Below, one piece after another: positions 1 through 7,770 of a DNA stretch of 64,000 nt. The notes beneath the pieces were generated by a model. It worked only from the letters and a program-made list of their open reading frames with translations, ran no database searches and had not been told where the DNA came from. The DNA lies in the NCBI RefSeq assembly GCF_039839375.1, contig NZ_JBDOQU010000003.1, positions 62,001 to 126,000 of the forward strand, given 5' to 3'. A program made the translations under genes and the position numbers. This DNA is from JBDOQU01 sp039839375 (lineage in GTDB: Bacteria; Pseudomonadota; Alphaproteobacteria; DSM-16000; Inquilinaceae). How positions within the stretch are numbered: position 1 is the stretch's first letter; each line of letters opens with the position of its first letter.

Positions 1-1
1 C

Positions 2-172
2 AATGCACCAAAAATGACCGTAATCGTTCTCCCTGATTATCCGTCTGATACTGATACCCAAGTGCTTCGCACACTCGAGATCAAGGTGCTGAGATATGAT
101 GATGATGGGAACAGGGTTGAATTCTTGGATGACGTGGCGGAACTGCTCGATCTCATTGGGCGAGATAGATAG
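2..172 (+). CDS. C-terminal fragment of an unidentified protein (cut by window edge)
   Basis: An open frame enters from the left edge and ends at a TAG at 170-172, giving about 56 residues with a hydrophobic strand (VIVLPD) and an acidic amphipathic C-terminal helix. I do not recognise the family. GC is only about 47 percent, unlike the neighbours, and GC by codon position (high first, low second, middling third) fits a real low-GC gene. A competing open frame on the minus strand (ATG at 274, running off the left edge) reads equally protein-like, so the coding strand is not settled from this fragment. Confidence 0.4.
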   Translation, partial: NAPKMTVIVLPDYPSDTDTQVLRTLEIKVLRYDDDGNRVEFLDDVAELLDLIGRDR

Positions 173-304
173 CCAAGCCGTTCGGTCACCTTTCTCACGT
201 CCATTCATGGCGCGCTGAAGCTCTGGCCACGTTAGCGCCGTTCGGTCGAGTTGAACGGCTTCCTCCTCGGTCATGAGGTCGGCTCTGGCCACTCATCCAA
301 GGAT

Positions 305-1159
305 TTAATGCAGGTGCCGCAGCTTGTCCGGATTGCGGACGACGTAGATGGCGGTGATCTTGCCGTCTTCGACTTCGAACGCGGTGGTCTGGAACTCGCC
401 GTCGCTCTCGCGCGTGACGAAGCCCGGAAGACCGTTGACGGAGCTCATCCGAACGAGTTCGGAGCCGTGTTTCAGGAACAGCGCCGCCAGCGCCTTGTGG
501 AACTTCATCACATCGTCGAAGCCCAGGACCGGCTGTTGAGCGGCCGAGCGTTTGCCCCCGCCGTCGGCATGCATGCTGACATCCGCCGCGAGCATTGAGC
601 CCAGCGCGGTCATGTCGCCGCTGCGGGACGCATCGAAGAAGGCGCGGGCGAGCTCCAGGCCGCGCTCCTTCTCCAGCGTGTAGCGCGGGCGCGCCTCGCG
701 AACGTGGCTGCGGGCGCGGGCGGCCAGCTGACGGCAGGCGGCGGCGTCGCGCCCGATCGTCTCCGCCACCTCCTCGAAATCGGCTCCGAACACATCGTGC
801 AGCAGGAAGGCGGCGCGCTCCAGCGGCGAAAGGCGCTCCAGCGCGAGCATCAGAGGCAGGGTGACGTCTTCTTCCTCTTCCTCGTCGACGATCGGGTCGG
901 GAAGCCAGGGGCCGATATAGGTCTCGCGCCGCCGCCGCGCCGATTTGAGCTGGTCGAGGCAAAGCCGGGTCACCGTGCGGCGCAGGAAGGCCTCGGGCTC
1001 GCGTATCTGGGCGCGGTCGGCCTTCATCCAGCGGATGAAGGCCTCCTGCACCGCATCCTCGGCGTCGGCGACCGAGCCGAGCATGCGGTAGGCGACGCGG
1101 GTGAGCGTGCGGCGCAGCGGATCGAAGCTCGCCGCCGCATCATCCAGCGCCGCTTCCAT
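305..1159 (-). CDS. ECF41-family RNA polymerase sigma factor with SnoaL-like C-terminal domain
   Basis: Directs RNA polymerase to a very small regulon. The 284-residue product has sigma region 2 (about 10-75), a linker with the WLPDP motif (85-89), sigma region 4 (about 95-155) and a SnoaL/NTF2-like C-terminal extension (about 165-280) ending in NPDKL (276-280). The linker motif and NPDKL are the hallmarks of group ECF41, whose extension regulates activity in place of an anti-sigma factor. The chosen ATG at 1159 overlaps the TGA of the upstream carboxymuconolactone decarboxylase gene by one base, indicating translational coupling; an upstream in-frame ATG at 1219 would overlap that gene by 61 bases. 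The COE-protein partner next door is the classic ECF41 context. Confidence 0.9.
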   Translation of the reverse strand: MEAALDDAAASFDPLRRTLTRVAYRMLGSVADAEDAVQEAFIRWMKADRAQIREPEAFLRRTVTRLCLDQLKSARRRRETYIGPWLPDPIVDEEEEEDVTLPLMLALERLSPLERAAFLLHDVFGADFEEVAETIGRDAAACRQLAARARSHVREARPRYTLEKERGLELARAFFDASRSGDMTALGSMLAADVSMHADGGGKRSAAQQPVLGFDDVMKFHKALAALFLKHGSELVRMSSVNGLPGFVTRESDGEFQTTAFEVEDGKITAIYVVRNPDKLRHLH

Positions 1160-1611
1160 CAGGCCGCCGCCTTCACCGGATCGAGCCACAAATTGAAGCC
1201 GACGGCGAGGCGGTTCCATCCGTTGATGACGTTGATCATGAGCGTGAGCTTCACCTGCTCCTCCTCGGTGAACTGGGCCGCCAGCGCTTCGTGGGCGTCC
1301 TCGGCCGGATGATCCTCGGAAAGTCGCGTCAACGCCTCGGTCCAGCCGAGCGCGGCGCGCTCGCGCTCATTGTAACATGGCGCTTCCCGCCAGGCCGAGA
1401 GCAGGTAGATTCGCTGCTCCGTCTCGCCCTTCGCGCGGGCCTCGGCGGTGTGCATGTTGATGCAGTTGGCGCAGCCATTGATCTGGGAGGCGCGGATCTT
1501 CACCAGTTCGATGAGGCTCGGCTCAAGGCTGGCGGCGACGGCGACTGAGGTGCCCATCCAGCTTTTCATGAGCGCGGGGGCGGCGGCGAAAGGATCAAGC
1601 TTGGCGGTCAT
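1159..1611 (-). CDS. Carboxymuconolactone decarboxylase / AhpD-like family protein (ECF41 partner)
   Basis: A 150-residue AhpD-fold protein with the CxxC-x3-H redox motif (C47, C50, H54 in CANCINMH), as found in alkylhydroperoxidase-like members. Probably a thiol-dependent peroxidase or related oxidoreductase in the cytoplasm; the true substrate is unknown. The ATG at 1611 has an AAAGGA ribosome site about 9 bases upstream, which favours it over the in-frame ATG at 1665. It is first in a two-gene unit with the ECF41 sigma factor (TGATG overlap) and is preceded by a good match to the ECF41 promoter, so it is likely the main target of that sigma factor. Confidence 0.88.
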   Translation of the reverse strand: MTAKLDPFAAAPALMKSWMGTSVAVAASLEPSLIELVKIRASQINGCANCINMHTAEARAKGETEQRIYLLSAWREAPCYNERERAALGWTEALTRLSEDHPAEDAHEALAAQFTEEEQVKLTLMINVINGWNRLAVGFNLWLDPVKAAA

Positions 1612-1644
1612 GGGTCCGATTCCTTTGGTTGGTTTCGGTAACAT

Positions 1645-1671
1645 GACGAGGCAGCTCGGTCCCATGTGACA
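1645..1671 (-). promoter_or_regulatory. Predicted ECF41-dependent promoter (TGTCACA-16-CGTC)
   Basis: On the minus strand TGTCACA (complement of 1665-1671) is followed after 16 bases by CGTC (complement of 1645-1648). This matches the published ECF41 promoter pattern of TGTCACA and CGTC with a spacer of about 16-17. It lies about 34 bases upstream of the decarboxylase ATG and fits autoregulation of the decarboxylase-sigma operon. Confidence 0.8.
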
Positions 1672-1686
1672 TGCGGGCGAAAAAAT

Positions 1687-2235
1687 TCATGCGCTCGATG
1701 CTTTATCCCGCGCACGCTCGTAGGCCGCTGTCAGATCGGCGAGGACGGACGAAGCATGCCGGCCGCCGGCGCCGCCGATCGGATCCTCGATGTGGATCAG
1801 GCGCAGCTCGTCCATGAACCGGTCCCACATCGGCGTTCCTCCCTCCTCAAGGAGTCGCGCCCGAATGCTGAGTTCTTCGCTGACGGGTAGATGCCGGCGC
1901 CCCCATGCGCCGATCATCGCGAAGACCGGGACCAGCTGGATCGCCGGCTCGGTGAGGCTGTAGATGGCTTTCTGGCTGTGGCTGGGGTCGTCCTGCCTGG
2001 ACAATAGCCCGAGGACGACGAGCCGCTTGAGCCGCGCGGCGAGTATGTTCGAGGCGATCCTCTCCTCGGAATGCGTCAGAAGATCGCGGAAATGCCGGCG
2101 GTTGCCAAACATGATGTCGCGAATGACGACGAGGCTCCATCGGTCGCCCAGCACCTCCATCGTCAGATTGATCGGGCAGCCCGACCGTCGCTCGATATCC
2201 AAATGTGCGCACTCCCCCGAAAAAACCGGTTGCAA
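1687..2235 (-). CDS. HxlR-family winged helix-turn-helix transcriptional regulator
   Basis: A 182-residue HxlR-type regulator. The N-terminus has the conserved cysteine of the family (C20 in SGCP), followed by the winged-helix core MEVLGDRWSLVVIRDI and the recognition region HFRDLLTHSEERIASNILAARLKRL. Members sense electrophiles, aldehydes or redox state, often through that cysteine. The gene is divergent from the reductase-like gene at 2304, with 68 bases between them containing a perfect 6-4-6 palindrome, so it probably controls that gene and itself. The C-terminal 70 residues extend past the usual HxlR core of about 110 residues. Confidence 0.9.
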   Translation of the reverse strand: MQPVFSGECAHLDIERRSGCPINLTMEVLGDRWSLVVIRDIMFGNRRHFRDLLTHSEERIASNILAARLKRLVVLGLLSRQDDPSHSQKAIYSLTEPAIQLVPVFAMIGAWGRRHLPVSEELSIRARLLEEGGTPMWDRFMDELRLIHIEDPIGGAGGRHASSVLADLTAAYERARDKASSA

Positions 2236-2256
2236 TATAGGATTAGTTATGCGACA

Positions 2257-2272
2257 TCACAACTGATTGTGA
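2257..2272. promoter_or_regulatory. Candidate HxlR operator (TCACAA-CTGA-TTGTGA palindrome)
   Basis: A perfect inverted repeat with 6-base arms and a 4-base spacer sits in the middle of the 68-base divergent region between the HxlR regulator and the reductase-like gene. Placement and symmetry suit a dimeric winged-helix regulator. The assignment to HxlR is inference. Confidence 0.45.
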
Positions 2273-2303
2273 AATGCAATCGGTCATCGGAAAGGGATTT
2301 GCC

Positions 2304-2945
2304 ATGTCCAAACTTCGAGTTGCCTGTTTCAGCCTGTCGCTCGACGGCTTCGGCGCCGGCCCTAACCAGAGCGTCGACAATCCGCTGGGCGAAGGCGGCG
2401 AGGCCCTGCACGAATGGTTCGTCCCGACCCGCACATTTCAGCGGGTGCACGGAAAGGAGGGCGGCACGACAGGCGTCGACGACGACTTCGCGGCGCGGCA
2501 GTTCGAGAATATCGGCGCGTGGATCATGGGCCGAAACATGTTCGGACCGGTTCGCGGATCCTGGCCCGATGAAAACTGGAAGGGATGGTGGGGAGACAAT
2601 CCTCCCTACCACTGCCCCGTCTTCGTGCTGTCGCACCATGAACGCGCGCCGGTCACCATGGAGGGCGGTACGATCTTTCACTTCGTGACCGACGGCGTTG
2701 AAGCGGCGCTGGAGCGCGCGGTTCAAGCCGCCAACGGCAAGGATGTGCTGATCGGCGGAGGGGTGGCGACGATCCGGCAATATCTGCGCGCCGGGCTTGT
2801 CGACGAGATGCACTTTGCGATCTCACCGATTCTTCTCGGCTCCGGCGAACACCTTCTGACCGGTCTCGATCTGCCGTCGCTCGGTTACCGTGTGAGCGAA
2901 CACGTCGCCACGGAACACGCCACCCATGTCGTGCTGACCAGGTAG
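2304..2945 (+). CDS. Dihydrofolate reductase / RibD C-terminal domain family protein
   Basis: A 213-residue single-domain protein of the DHFR/RibD_C fold: N-terminal strand KLRVACFSLSLDGFGAG, a central PVFVLSHH segment, and the C-terminal VLIGGGVATIRQYLRAGLVDEMHFAISPILLGSG block that forms the NADPH site in this family. It is probably an NADPH-dependent reductase, but not necessarily of folate; many paralogues have no known substrate. The ATG at 2304 is chosen over 2274 because AAAGGG lies 7 bases upstream. It is divergent from, and probably controlled by, the HxlR regulator. Confidence 0.88.
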   Translation: MSKLRVACFSLSLDGFGAGPNQSVDNPLGEGGEALHEWFVPTRTFQRVHGKEGGTTGVDDDFAARQFENIGAWIMGRNMFGPVRGSWPDENWKGWWGDNPPYHCPVFVLSHHERAPVTMEGGTIFHFVTDGVEAALERAVQAANGKDVLIGGGVATIRQYLRAGLVDEMHFAISPILLGSGEHLLTGLDLPSLGYRVSEHVATEHATHVVLTR

Positions 2946-2957
2946 GAAGGTTGGACG

Positions 2958-3710
2958 CTAAAGCCCGCTCGATTCGGGGCGGGCCGCGTCCGTGGCCTGC
3001 TCCTGCCCCATATAGATGTCCATCAGCTGCGCGTCGTCGCGGACATCGTCGGGCGTGCCGGCGAAGCGTTCCTCTCCGGCGGCGAGGATGTAGAGCCGGT
3101 CGGCGATCGGCAGGGCCTCGCGGATATTCTGCTCGACCATCACCACGCCGATATCCTGGGCGCTCAGGGCGCGGATGCGCTCCAGCGTCTCAGACACCAG
3201 GGCGGGGGAGAGGCCGGCGGACGGCTCGTCCAGCAGGATGAAGCGCGGTTCGGGCATCAGGGCGCGGGCGAGCGCCAGCATCATCTGCTCTCCGCCGCTG
3301 AGCGATCCGGCCGCGACGTTCGTCCGCCGCTTCAGCGAGGGGTACTCCTCCAGCAGGGCGTCGATCCGCCGGTCCATCCGGCGGCGGTCGGAGATCACGT
3401 AGCCGCCCATCTTCAGATTGTCGATCACCGTCAGCCGCGGGAACACCCCTCCGCCCTGGGGCATCATCACCAGCCCCTCCCGCGCCACCGCATGGACCGG
3501 CAGGTTGCCGATGTTCCGCCCGTCCAGATCGACCGTTCCCTGCCAGGCGGGCAGTGCGCCAGCGATGGCTTTCAGCAGGGTGGACTTGCCGCTGCCGTTC
3601 GGGCCGAAGACGCAGGTGACGGCGCCGCTGTCCGCGGTGAGCGAGACGCCGTGGACGATCTCCTGCCGGCCATAGCCGGTGACGATGCCGGTGGCGGAAA
3701 GGCGGCTCAT
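2958..3710 (-). CDS. livF: LIV-type ABC transporter ATP-binding protein LivF
   Basis: One of two cytoplasmic ATPases powering a branched-chain-amino-acid-type (HAAT) importer. The 250-residue protein has Walker A GPNGSGKST (36-44), the Q-loop near 85, signature LSGGEQ (137-142) and Walker B ILLDEP (158-163), with the VEQNIREAL segment typical of LivF. Its ATG overlaps the TGA of livG (ATGA). It is the last gene of an SBP-livH-livM-livG-livF operon. The substrate is unknown; HAAT systems also carry amides, urea and aromatic acids. Confidence 0.93.
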   Translation of the reverse strand: MSRLSATGIVTGYGRQEIVHGVSLTADSGAVTCVFGPNGSGKSTLLKAIAGALPAWQGTVDLDGRNIGNLPVHAVAREGLVMMPQGGGVFPRLTVIDNLKMGGYVISDRRRMDRRIDALLEEYPSLKRRTNVAAGSLSGGEQMMLALARALMPEPRFILLDEPSAGLSPALVSETLERIRALSAQDIGVVMVEQNIREALPIADRLYILAAGEERFAGTPDDVRDDAQLMDIYMGQEQATDAARPESSGL

Positions 3711-4429
3711 GCGCGCCGCCCCAGATAGGCCTGCATCACCTCCGAATTCGCGGCGATCTCGTCGAAGCTGCCCGTGGTGACGACCTGTCCGGCATCCATG
3801 ACGATGATGCGGTCGCAGACATTGCGGACCAGTTCCATGTCATGTTCGATCAAGGCGAAGGTCACCCCCTCGCCGCGCAGCCGGGCGACGGCGTCCAGGA
3901 TGATCGTCCGGATATTGAGATGCACGCCGGCCGTCACCTCGTCCAGCAGGACCAGGCTCGCCTTGCGCATGACCGCCCGCCCGAACTCGACCAGCTTCTG
4001 CTGCCCGCCCGACAGGTCCGAAGCGCGGTGGTCGCGGACGTGGTCGATATGGAGCAGCCGCATCACCTCTTCGGCGCGGTCTCGCGCGCCGTCCCAGCAA
4101 TCCTGCGCGGCGGCGGCCAGAAGATTGTCCATCACGGTCATGTTGTCGAACAGGGCCGGGATCTGAAAGGTGCGCGCCAGTCCGGCGCGGGCCACCCGAT
4201 GGGCCTTCCAGCCGGCGATGTCCCGGCCTTCGAACAGGATCTGTCCGGAATCGGGGCGGATGCCGCCCGACACTAGGTTGAACAGGGTCGATTTCCCGCT
4301 GCCATTGGGCCCGATCAGGCCCAGCACCTCCCCGCGGCGGACCTCCAGGTCGACGCCGTCGGCGGCATGGATGCCGCCGAAGCTGCGCCGCAGGCCGCGC
4401 ACGGCCAGGATCGCCTCTTCGCCAGTCAC
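3707..4429 (-). CDS. livG: LIV-type ABC transporter ATP-binding protein LivG
   Basis: Second ATPase of the importer, 240 residues from a GTG start at 4429 that overlaps the livM stop as GTGA; an ATG at 4462 would add 11 residues deeper inside livM. Walker A is GPNGSGKST (40-48), followed by the LivG-type insert GLARTFQIPALFDNMTV, signature LSGGQQ, Walker B LVLLDEV and a LIEHDMELV D/H-loop region. Walker B ends in DEVTAG rather than the more usual DEPxAG. Translationally coupled to livM and livF. Confidence 0.92.
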   Translation of the reverse strand: MTGEEAILAVRGLRRSFGGIHAADGVDLEVRRGEVLGLIGPNGSGKSTLFNLVSGGIRPDSGQILFEGRDIAGWKAHRVARAGLARTFQIPALFDNMTVMDNLLAAAAQDCWDGARDRAEEVMRLLHIDHVRDHRASDLSGGQQKLVEFGRAVMRKASLVLLDEVTAGVHLNIRTIILDAVARLRGEGVTFALIEHDMELVRNVCDRIIVMDAGQVVTTGSFDEIAANSEVMQAYLGRRA

Positions 4430-5397
4430 CGCCGGTCTCCCGGCCGGCGGAGCGCACGCCACAGGGCGTGGCCGGCATGCGGCGTTTCACGGCGAGCGAA
4501 CAGACCGGCGAGACCGTTGGGCAGGAACAGCACGACCGCGATGATCGCGAGGCCCAGGATCGCGATATAGGCCGTCGTGTCTCCCCAGCTCATCCAGAAA
4601 TAGCGGTTGATCATGAACAGCGCCGCCGCGCCCAGCGCCGGTCCACACAGGCTGCCCAGGCCGCCAAGCAGCACCATGACCACCATCTGGTCGGTGATAT
4701 TGCCGCCCAGCACGCTGCGGGGGTCGATGAAGGTGACCCAATAGGCGAAGACGCTGCCGAACAGGGCCGCGAAGGCGGCGCTGAGGACGTAGGCCTGCAG
4801 CTTCACAATGGCGGTGTTGATGCCCATGGCCTCGGCCGCCGGCTCATGGTCGCGCAGCGCCTTGACCTTGAAGCCGAAGCGCGAGCGTTCGAACAGCAGC
4901 CAGGTGACGGCGTAGGTGACGGCCGCCGCAGCCAGCATGGCGTAATAGAAGAACCGCTCGTTGAGGAAGGGCGGCAGGCTCAGCCCGGCGACTCCGCCGG
5001 TGATCCGGGAGACCGATGCGAACTGCATCAGCATCTCCGCGAACGCCCAGGTCGCGATGGCGAAATAGGCGCCGCGCAGCCTGAGCGTCGGCCCGCCGAT
5101 CACGGCGGCCACGGCCATGGCGGCCAGGATGCCGATGGGCACCGTCGCCGCGAAGGGCCAGCCGAACGCGCCGCCCATCAGGATGGCGCTGGCATAGGCG
5201 CCGATGCCGAAAAAGGCGGAATGGCCGAAATCGATATAGCCGGCATAGCCGCCGATCATGTTCCAGGAGCAGGCGAGGCCGGCCCACATGCACACGCCCG
5301 TGGCGATGCGCAGCCAGTAGGCGTCTATCATCAGGGGCAGTGCGAGGGCGGCCGCGAACAGGATCGCGAGAAACACCCGACCCAGCAGCGTCGGCAT
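4426..5397 (-). CDS. livM: LIV-type ABC transporter permease LivM
   Basis: Inner-membrane permease of the HAAT importer, 323 residues, very hydrophobic with roughly eight to ten membrane segments. Family marks are NMIGGYAGYIDFGHSAFFGIGAY and the cytoplasmic EAA-like loop ALRDHEPAAEAMGIN. The frame stays open far upstream into livH, but the ATG at 5397 lies 12 bases after the livH stop and matches the usual LivM N-terminus. It pairs with LivH. Confidence 0.92.
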   Translation of the reverse strand: MPTLLGRVFLAILFAAALALPLMIDAYWLRIATGVCMWAGLACSWNMIGGYAGYIDFGHSAFFGIGAYASAILMGGAFGWPFAATVPIGILAAMAVAAVIGGPTLRLRGAYFAIATWAFAEMLMQFASVSRITGGVAGLSLPPFLNERFFYYAMLAAAAVTYAVTWLLFERSRFGFKVKALRDHEPAAEAMGINTAIVKLQAYVLSAAFAALFGSVFAYWVTFIDPRSVLGGNITDQMVVMVLLGGLGSLCGPALGAAALFMINRYFWMSWGDTTAYIAILGLAIIAVVLFLPNGLAGLFARRETPHAGHALWRALRRPGDRR

Positions 5398-5408
5398 GGC
5401 CGGTTGCG

Positions 5409-6281
5409 TCAAAGCCCGCGCCCCAATATGCCCCGGGGCGACACCAGCAGCACAAGGTAGAGCGTGCCGAAGATGGCGAGATGGGAGTAGCTGGCGCCGA
5501 CATAGGTCGCCACCACCGCCTCCATGACGCCGAAGAAGATCGCCGCGACGATCGCCCCGCCGACCGATCCCAGCCCGGCGAGGACGGCGACGAAGAAGGC
5601 GAACAGCGTGTAGCGCAGGCCGATCTCCGGATTGACCGAATAGATCGCGGCCATCAGCACGCCGGCCATGCCGGTCACGCCGGCGTAGAGCCCGTAGACG
5701 TTGGCGCTCAGCCGCTCGACATTCACGCCCATCAGCGCGGCGTTGTGTCGGTTCTCCGCTGTCGCCCGGATGGCGAGCCCATAGCGCGTGCGGTAGAGGA
5801 TGAGGAAGAGGACGATCGCCACCGTCGCGGCGAAGGCGAAGGCGGCGACACGCAGCAGCGGCACCGCGATCGGGCCGATCAGCAGGCTTTCGCCGCTGAG
5901 CACGGTTTCCACGCTCCTGGTGTTGAAGCCCCAAAGCGTCAGCGCGCCGCCCCTGAAGAGGGTGAACATGCCGAAGGTGAGCGCCAGCGCCATGAGCTCC
6001 GGCCGGGCGTAGCGGCTGTTGCGGACCCGGTAGACGACAGGCCCGATCAGATAGCCGGCCGCGCCCAGCACCAGGAAGGCGACGGGAAGTGCCAGCAGCC
6101 CGTCGACCCCGAACGCGACGGACAGCCAGTAGGCGAGATAGCCGCCCAGCACCACCCATGCCCCGACCGCAAAGTCGATGACGTGGAGCACGCCGAAGGT
6201 CAATTGAAAGCCGATCGAAAACGACGCGATGACGCCCCCGATCAGGATGCCGTTGAGCAGGGTCTGGAGCAGAAGGTCCAC
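5409..6281 (-). CDS. livH: LIV-type ABC transporter permease LivH
   Basis: Inner-membrane permease of 290 residues with the LivH N-terminus MDLLLQTLLNGILIGGVIAS and the conserved segments FGVLHVIDFAVGAW and RATAENRHNAALMGVNV (EAA-like loop contacting the ATPase). It forms the membrane pore with LivM. It is the second gene of the operon, 36 bases after the binding-protein gene. Confidence 0.93.
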   Translation of the reverse strand: MDLLLQTLLNGILIGGVIASFSIGFQLTFGVLHVIDFAVGAWVVLGGYLAYWLSVAFGVDGLLALPVAFLVLGAAGYLIGPVVYRVRNSRYARPELMALALTFGMFTLFRGGALTLWGFNTRSVETVLSGESLLIGPIAVPLLRVAAFAFAATVAIVLFLILYRTRYGLAIRATAENRHNAALMGVNVERLSANVYGLYAGVTGMAGVLMAAIYSVNPEIGLRYTLFAFFVAVLAGLGSVGGAIVAAIFFGVMEAVVATYVGASYSHLAIFGTLYLVLLVSPRGILGRGL

Positions 6282-6317
6282 CAGCTCTCCCCGCTCAGCC
6301 CCGCCCCTCGAACAAGA

Positions 6318-7589
6318 TCACTGCCACGCCGGCAGCGGATAGGTGAATTCCGCCGCCGCAGCCTCCTCCGGTCCGACGGCGACCACCGCCCCGTCCTTGA
6401 TCTGGATCAGGACCGGGCTCGGCTGGATATTGTCATGATAATGGTCGCCATCCTGCTCGAACTTCACGGGCCCGTAGAAGGTGGTGATGTCGGTCGCCGC
6501 GATGGCGTCCTTCAGCGCCACCTTGTCCTCCGCGCTGAAGGGCGGGACGATGCCCAGCCTCCGGACGGCGTCCCCCAGGACGAGTCCGCTCGCGGAGCAG
6601 GCGGCTTCGGTGTAGTCGGGATAGCTGCCCCATCTGTTGTAAGCCGCCATGCTGTAATCCTCGGCCGTGCCGAAGAGGCTGTCCTCATAGGGCACCGACG
6701 GCAGCCATACGGCGATGCCGCTCGTGCCGTCGGCGTCGCCGCCCAGTTCCTGCGCAAAGGCCGGAATCGTCACGCCGTAATGCATGATCAGCGATTTCGG
6801 CCGGAAGTTCAGGGATCTCGAAGCCTTGACGGTGTTGATCAGCGCCGCCTCATGGCCGCCCACCGCGACGATGTCGGGGTTGAGGGCCGCGATCTTCGAT
6901 ATGACCGGCGTCATGTCCCCCGTGGCCGGGACCAGCTCGAAGGCCAGGACCTCCAGACCGATCTCCTCGGCCCCCGCCTGGAAGCCTTCCGCCGTCTCCA
7001 GGGAGAAGGGCTCGTTGATCCCGATGACCGCGATGGTCGTGGCCTTCGGTTCGGACAGGTTGGTCAGCACCTCTATCGACTGTCCGGCCGAATTGTCGAC
7101 CGCCGGGATCATGCCGAAATTGAACTCCGGCCGCGCCTTCCAGACATTGGGCGATTCCGCCGAGCCCGAGATCATGGGGACCTGATATTTCTCGCAGATC
7201 GGCTGGACCGCCAGCGTGACGCCGCTGGTGTAGGGGCCGAACAGCGCGTCGACCTCCTCCCCCACGATCAGCCGCTCCGCGGCATCGGCGCCGGTGGCCG
7301 GATTGCTCTGGTCGTCGCCATAGAACATCTCGACCGGATAGCGCTGGCCGCCGATCTCGACCCCGCCCTGCTGGTTCACGGTCTCCGCCCACAGATCGTA
7401 GCCCCTGCGGGTCAAATTGCCGCCGAAGATGTTGGCGCCGGAGAGGGAGGTGATGACTCCGACCTTCAGGGCCGGCTGCTGCGCGCGGAGCCCGCGAAGG
7501 GGAAGTCCGCCCGCCGCGACCGCGCCCGCCGCGACCATGCTGTACCTGCTGAACTGCCGCCTTGTGATCCGGCCTCTGTTCCGTGACAT
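6318..7589 (-). CDS. ABC transporter substrate-binding protein (LivJ/AmiC type) with Tat signal
   Basis: Periplasmic receptor of the adjacent LIV-type importer, 423 residues. The ATG at 7589 has a GGGGGAG ribosome site and is preferred to 7670. The N-terminus carries a twin-arginine motif (R10-R11 in TRRQFSRYS), a hydrophobic stretch AAGAVAAGG and a likely AQ cleavage near residue 37, so export is probably folded via Tat. The mature part is a type I periplasmic binding fold (LKVGVITSLSG, EEVDALFGPYTSGVT). This family also includes amide, urea and short-chain acid binders, so the ligand is open. Confidence 0.9.
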   Translation of the reverse strand: MSRNRGRITRRQFSRYSMVAAGAVAAGGLPLRGLRAQQPALKVGVITSLSGANIFGGNLTRRGYDLWAETVNQQGGVEIGGQRYPVEMFYGDDQSNPATGADAAERLIVGEEVDALFGPYTSGVTLAVQPICEKYQVPMISGSAESPNVWKARPEFNFGMIPAVDNSAGQSIEVLTNLSEPKATTIAVIGINEPFSLETAEGFQAGAEEIGLEVLAFELVPATGDMTPVISKIAALNPDIVAVGGHEAALINTVKASRSLNFRPKSLIMHYGVTIPAFAQELGGDADGTSGIAVWLPSVPYEDSLFGTAEDYSMAAYNRWGSYPDYTEAACSASGLVLGDAVRRLGIVPPFSAEDKVALKDAIAATDITTFYGPVKFEQDGDHYHDNIQPSPVLIQIKDGAVVAVGPEEAAAAEFTYPLPAWQ

Positions 7590-7717
7590 GGTCGCTTTCT
7601 CCCCCTGTCGGTATTTTTCGTTCGTCCGTACCGTGTATTTCACTCTGGCAAAGTGGTTAACGCCGATCAAGGCGCATTTTCCGATCCCGATTGCGCGCGG
7701 GCGGTTAAGCAGCGTTT

Positions 7718-7756
7718 AGCGGTTGCTGTTCTATATAACGGACAGCGGTTGCCGTT
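7718..7756. promoter_or_regulatory. Direct repeat AGCGGTTGC(T/C)GTT flanking a TATATAA segment
   Basis: Two 13-base copies (7718-7730 and 7744-7756) match at 12 of 13 positions and start 26 bases apart. An AT-rich CTATATAAC lies between them. They sit in the region between the divergent binding-protein gene (ATG 7589) and the PAS gene (ATG 7771). This could be a tandem operator and promoter; the factor is unknown. Confidence 0.4.
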
Positions 7757-7770
7757 TCCCCGGATATGCA

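Noticed and set aside
4426..6159. Single long frame suggesting a LivH-LivM fusion
   Set aside because: The upstream part is an out-of-frame reading of livH; livM has its own ATG at 5397 after the livH stop.
5340..7586. 748-residue open frame on the plus strand
   Set aside because: Antisense to livM, livH and the binding-protein gene; arginine/histidine/glutamine-rich low-complexity sequence typical of GC-rich shadows.
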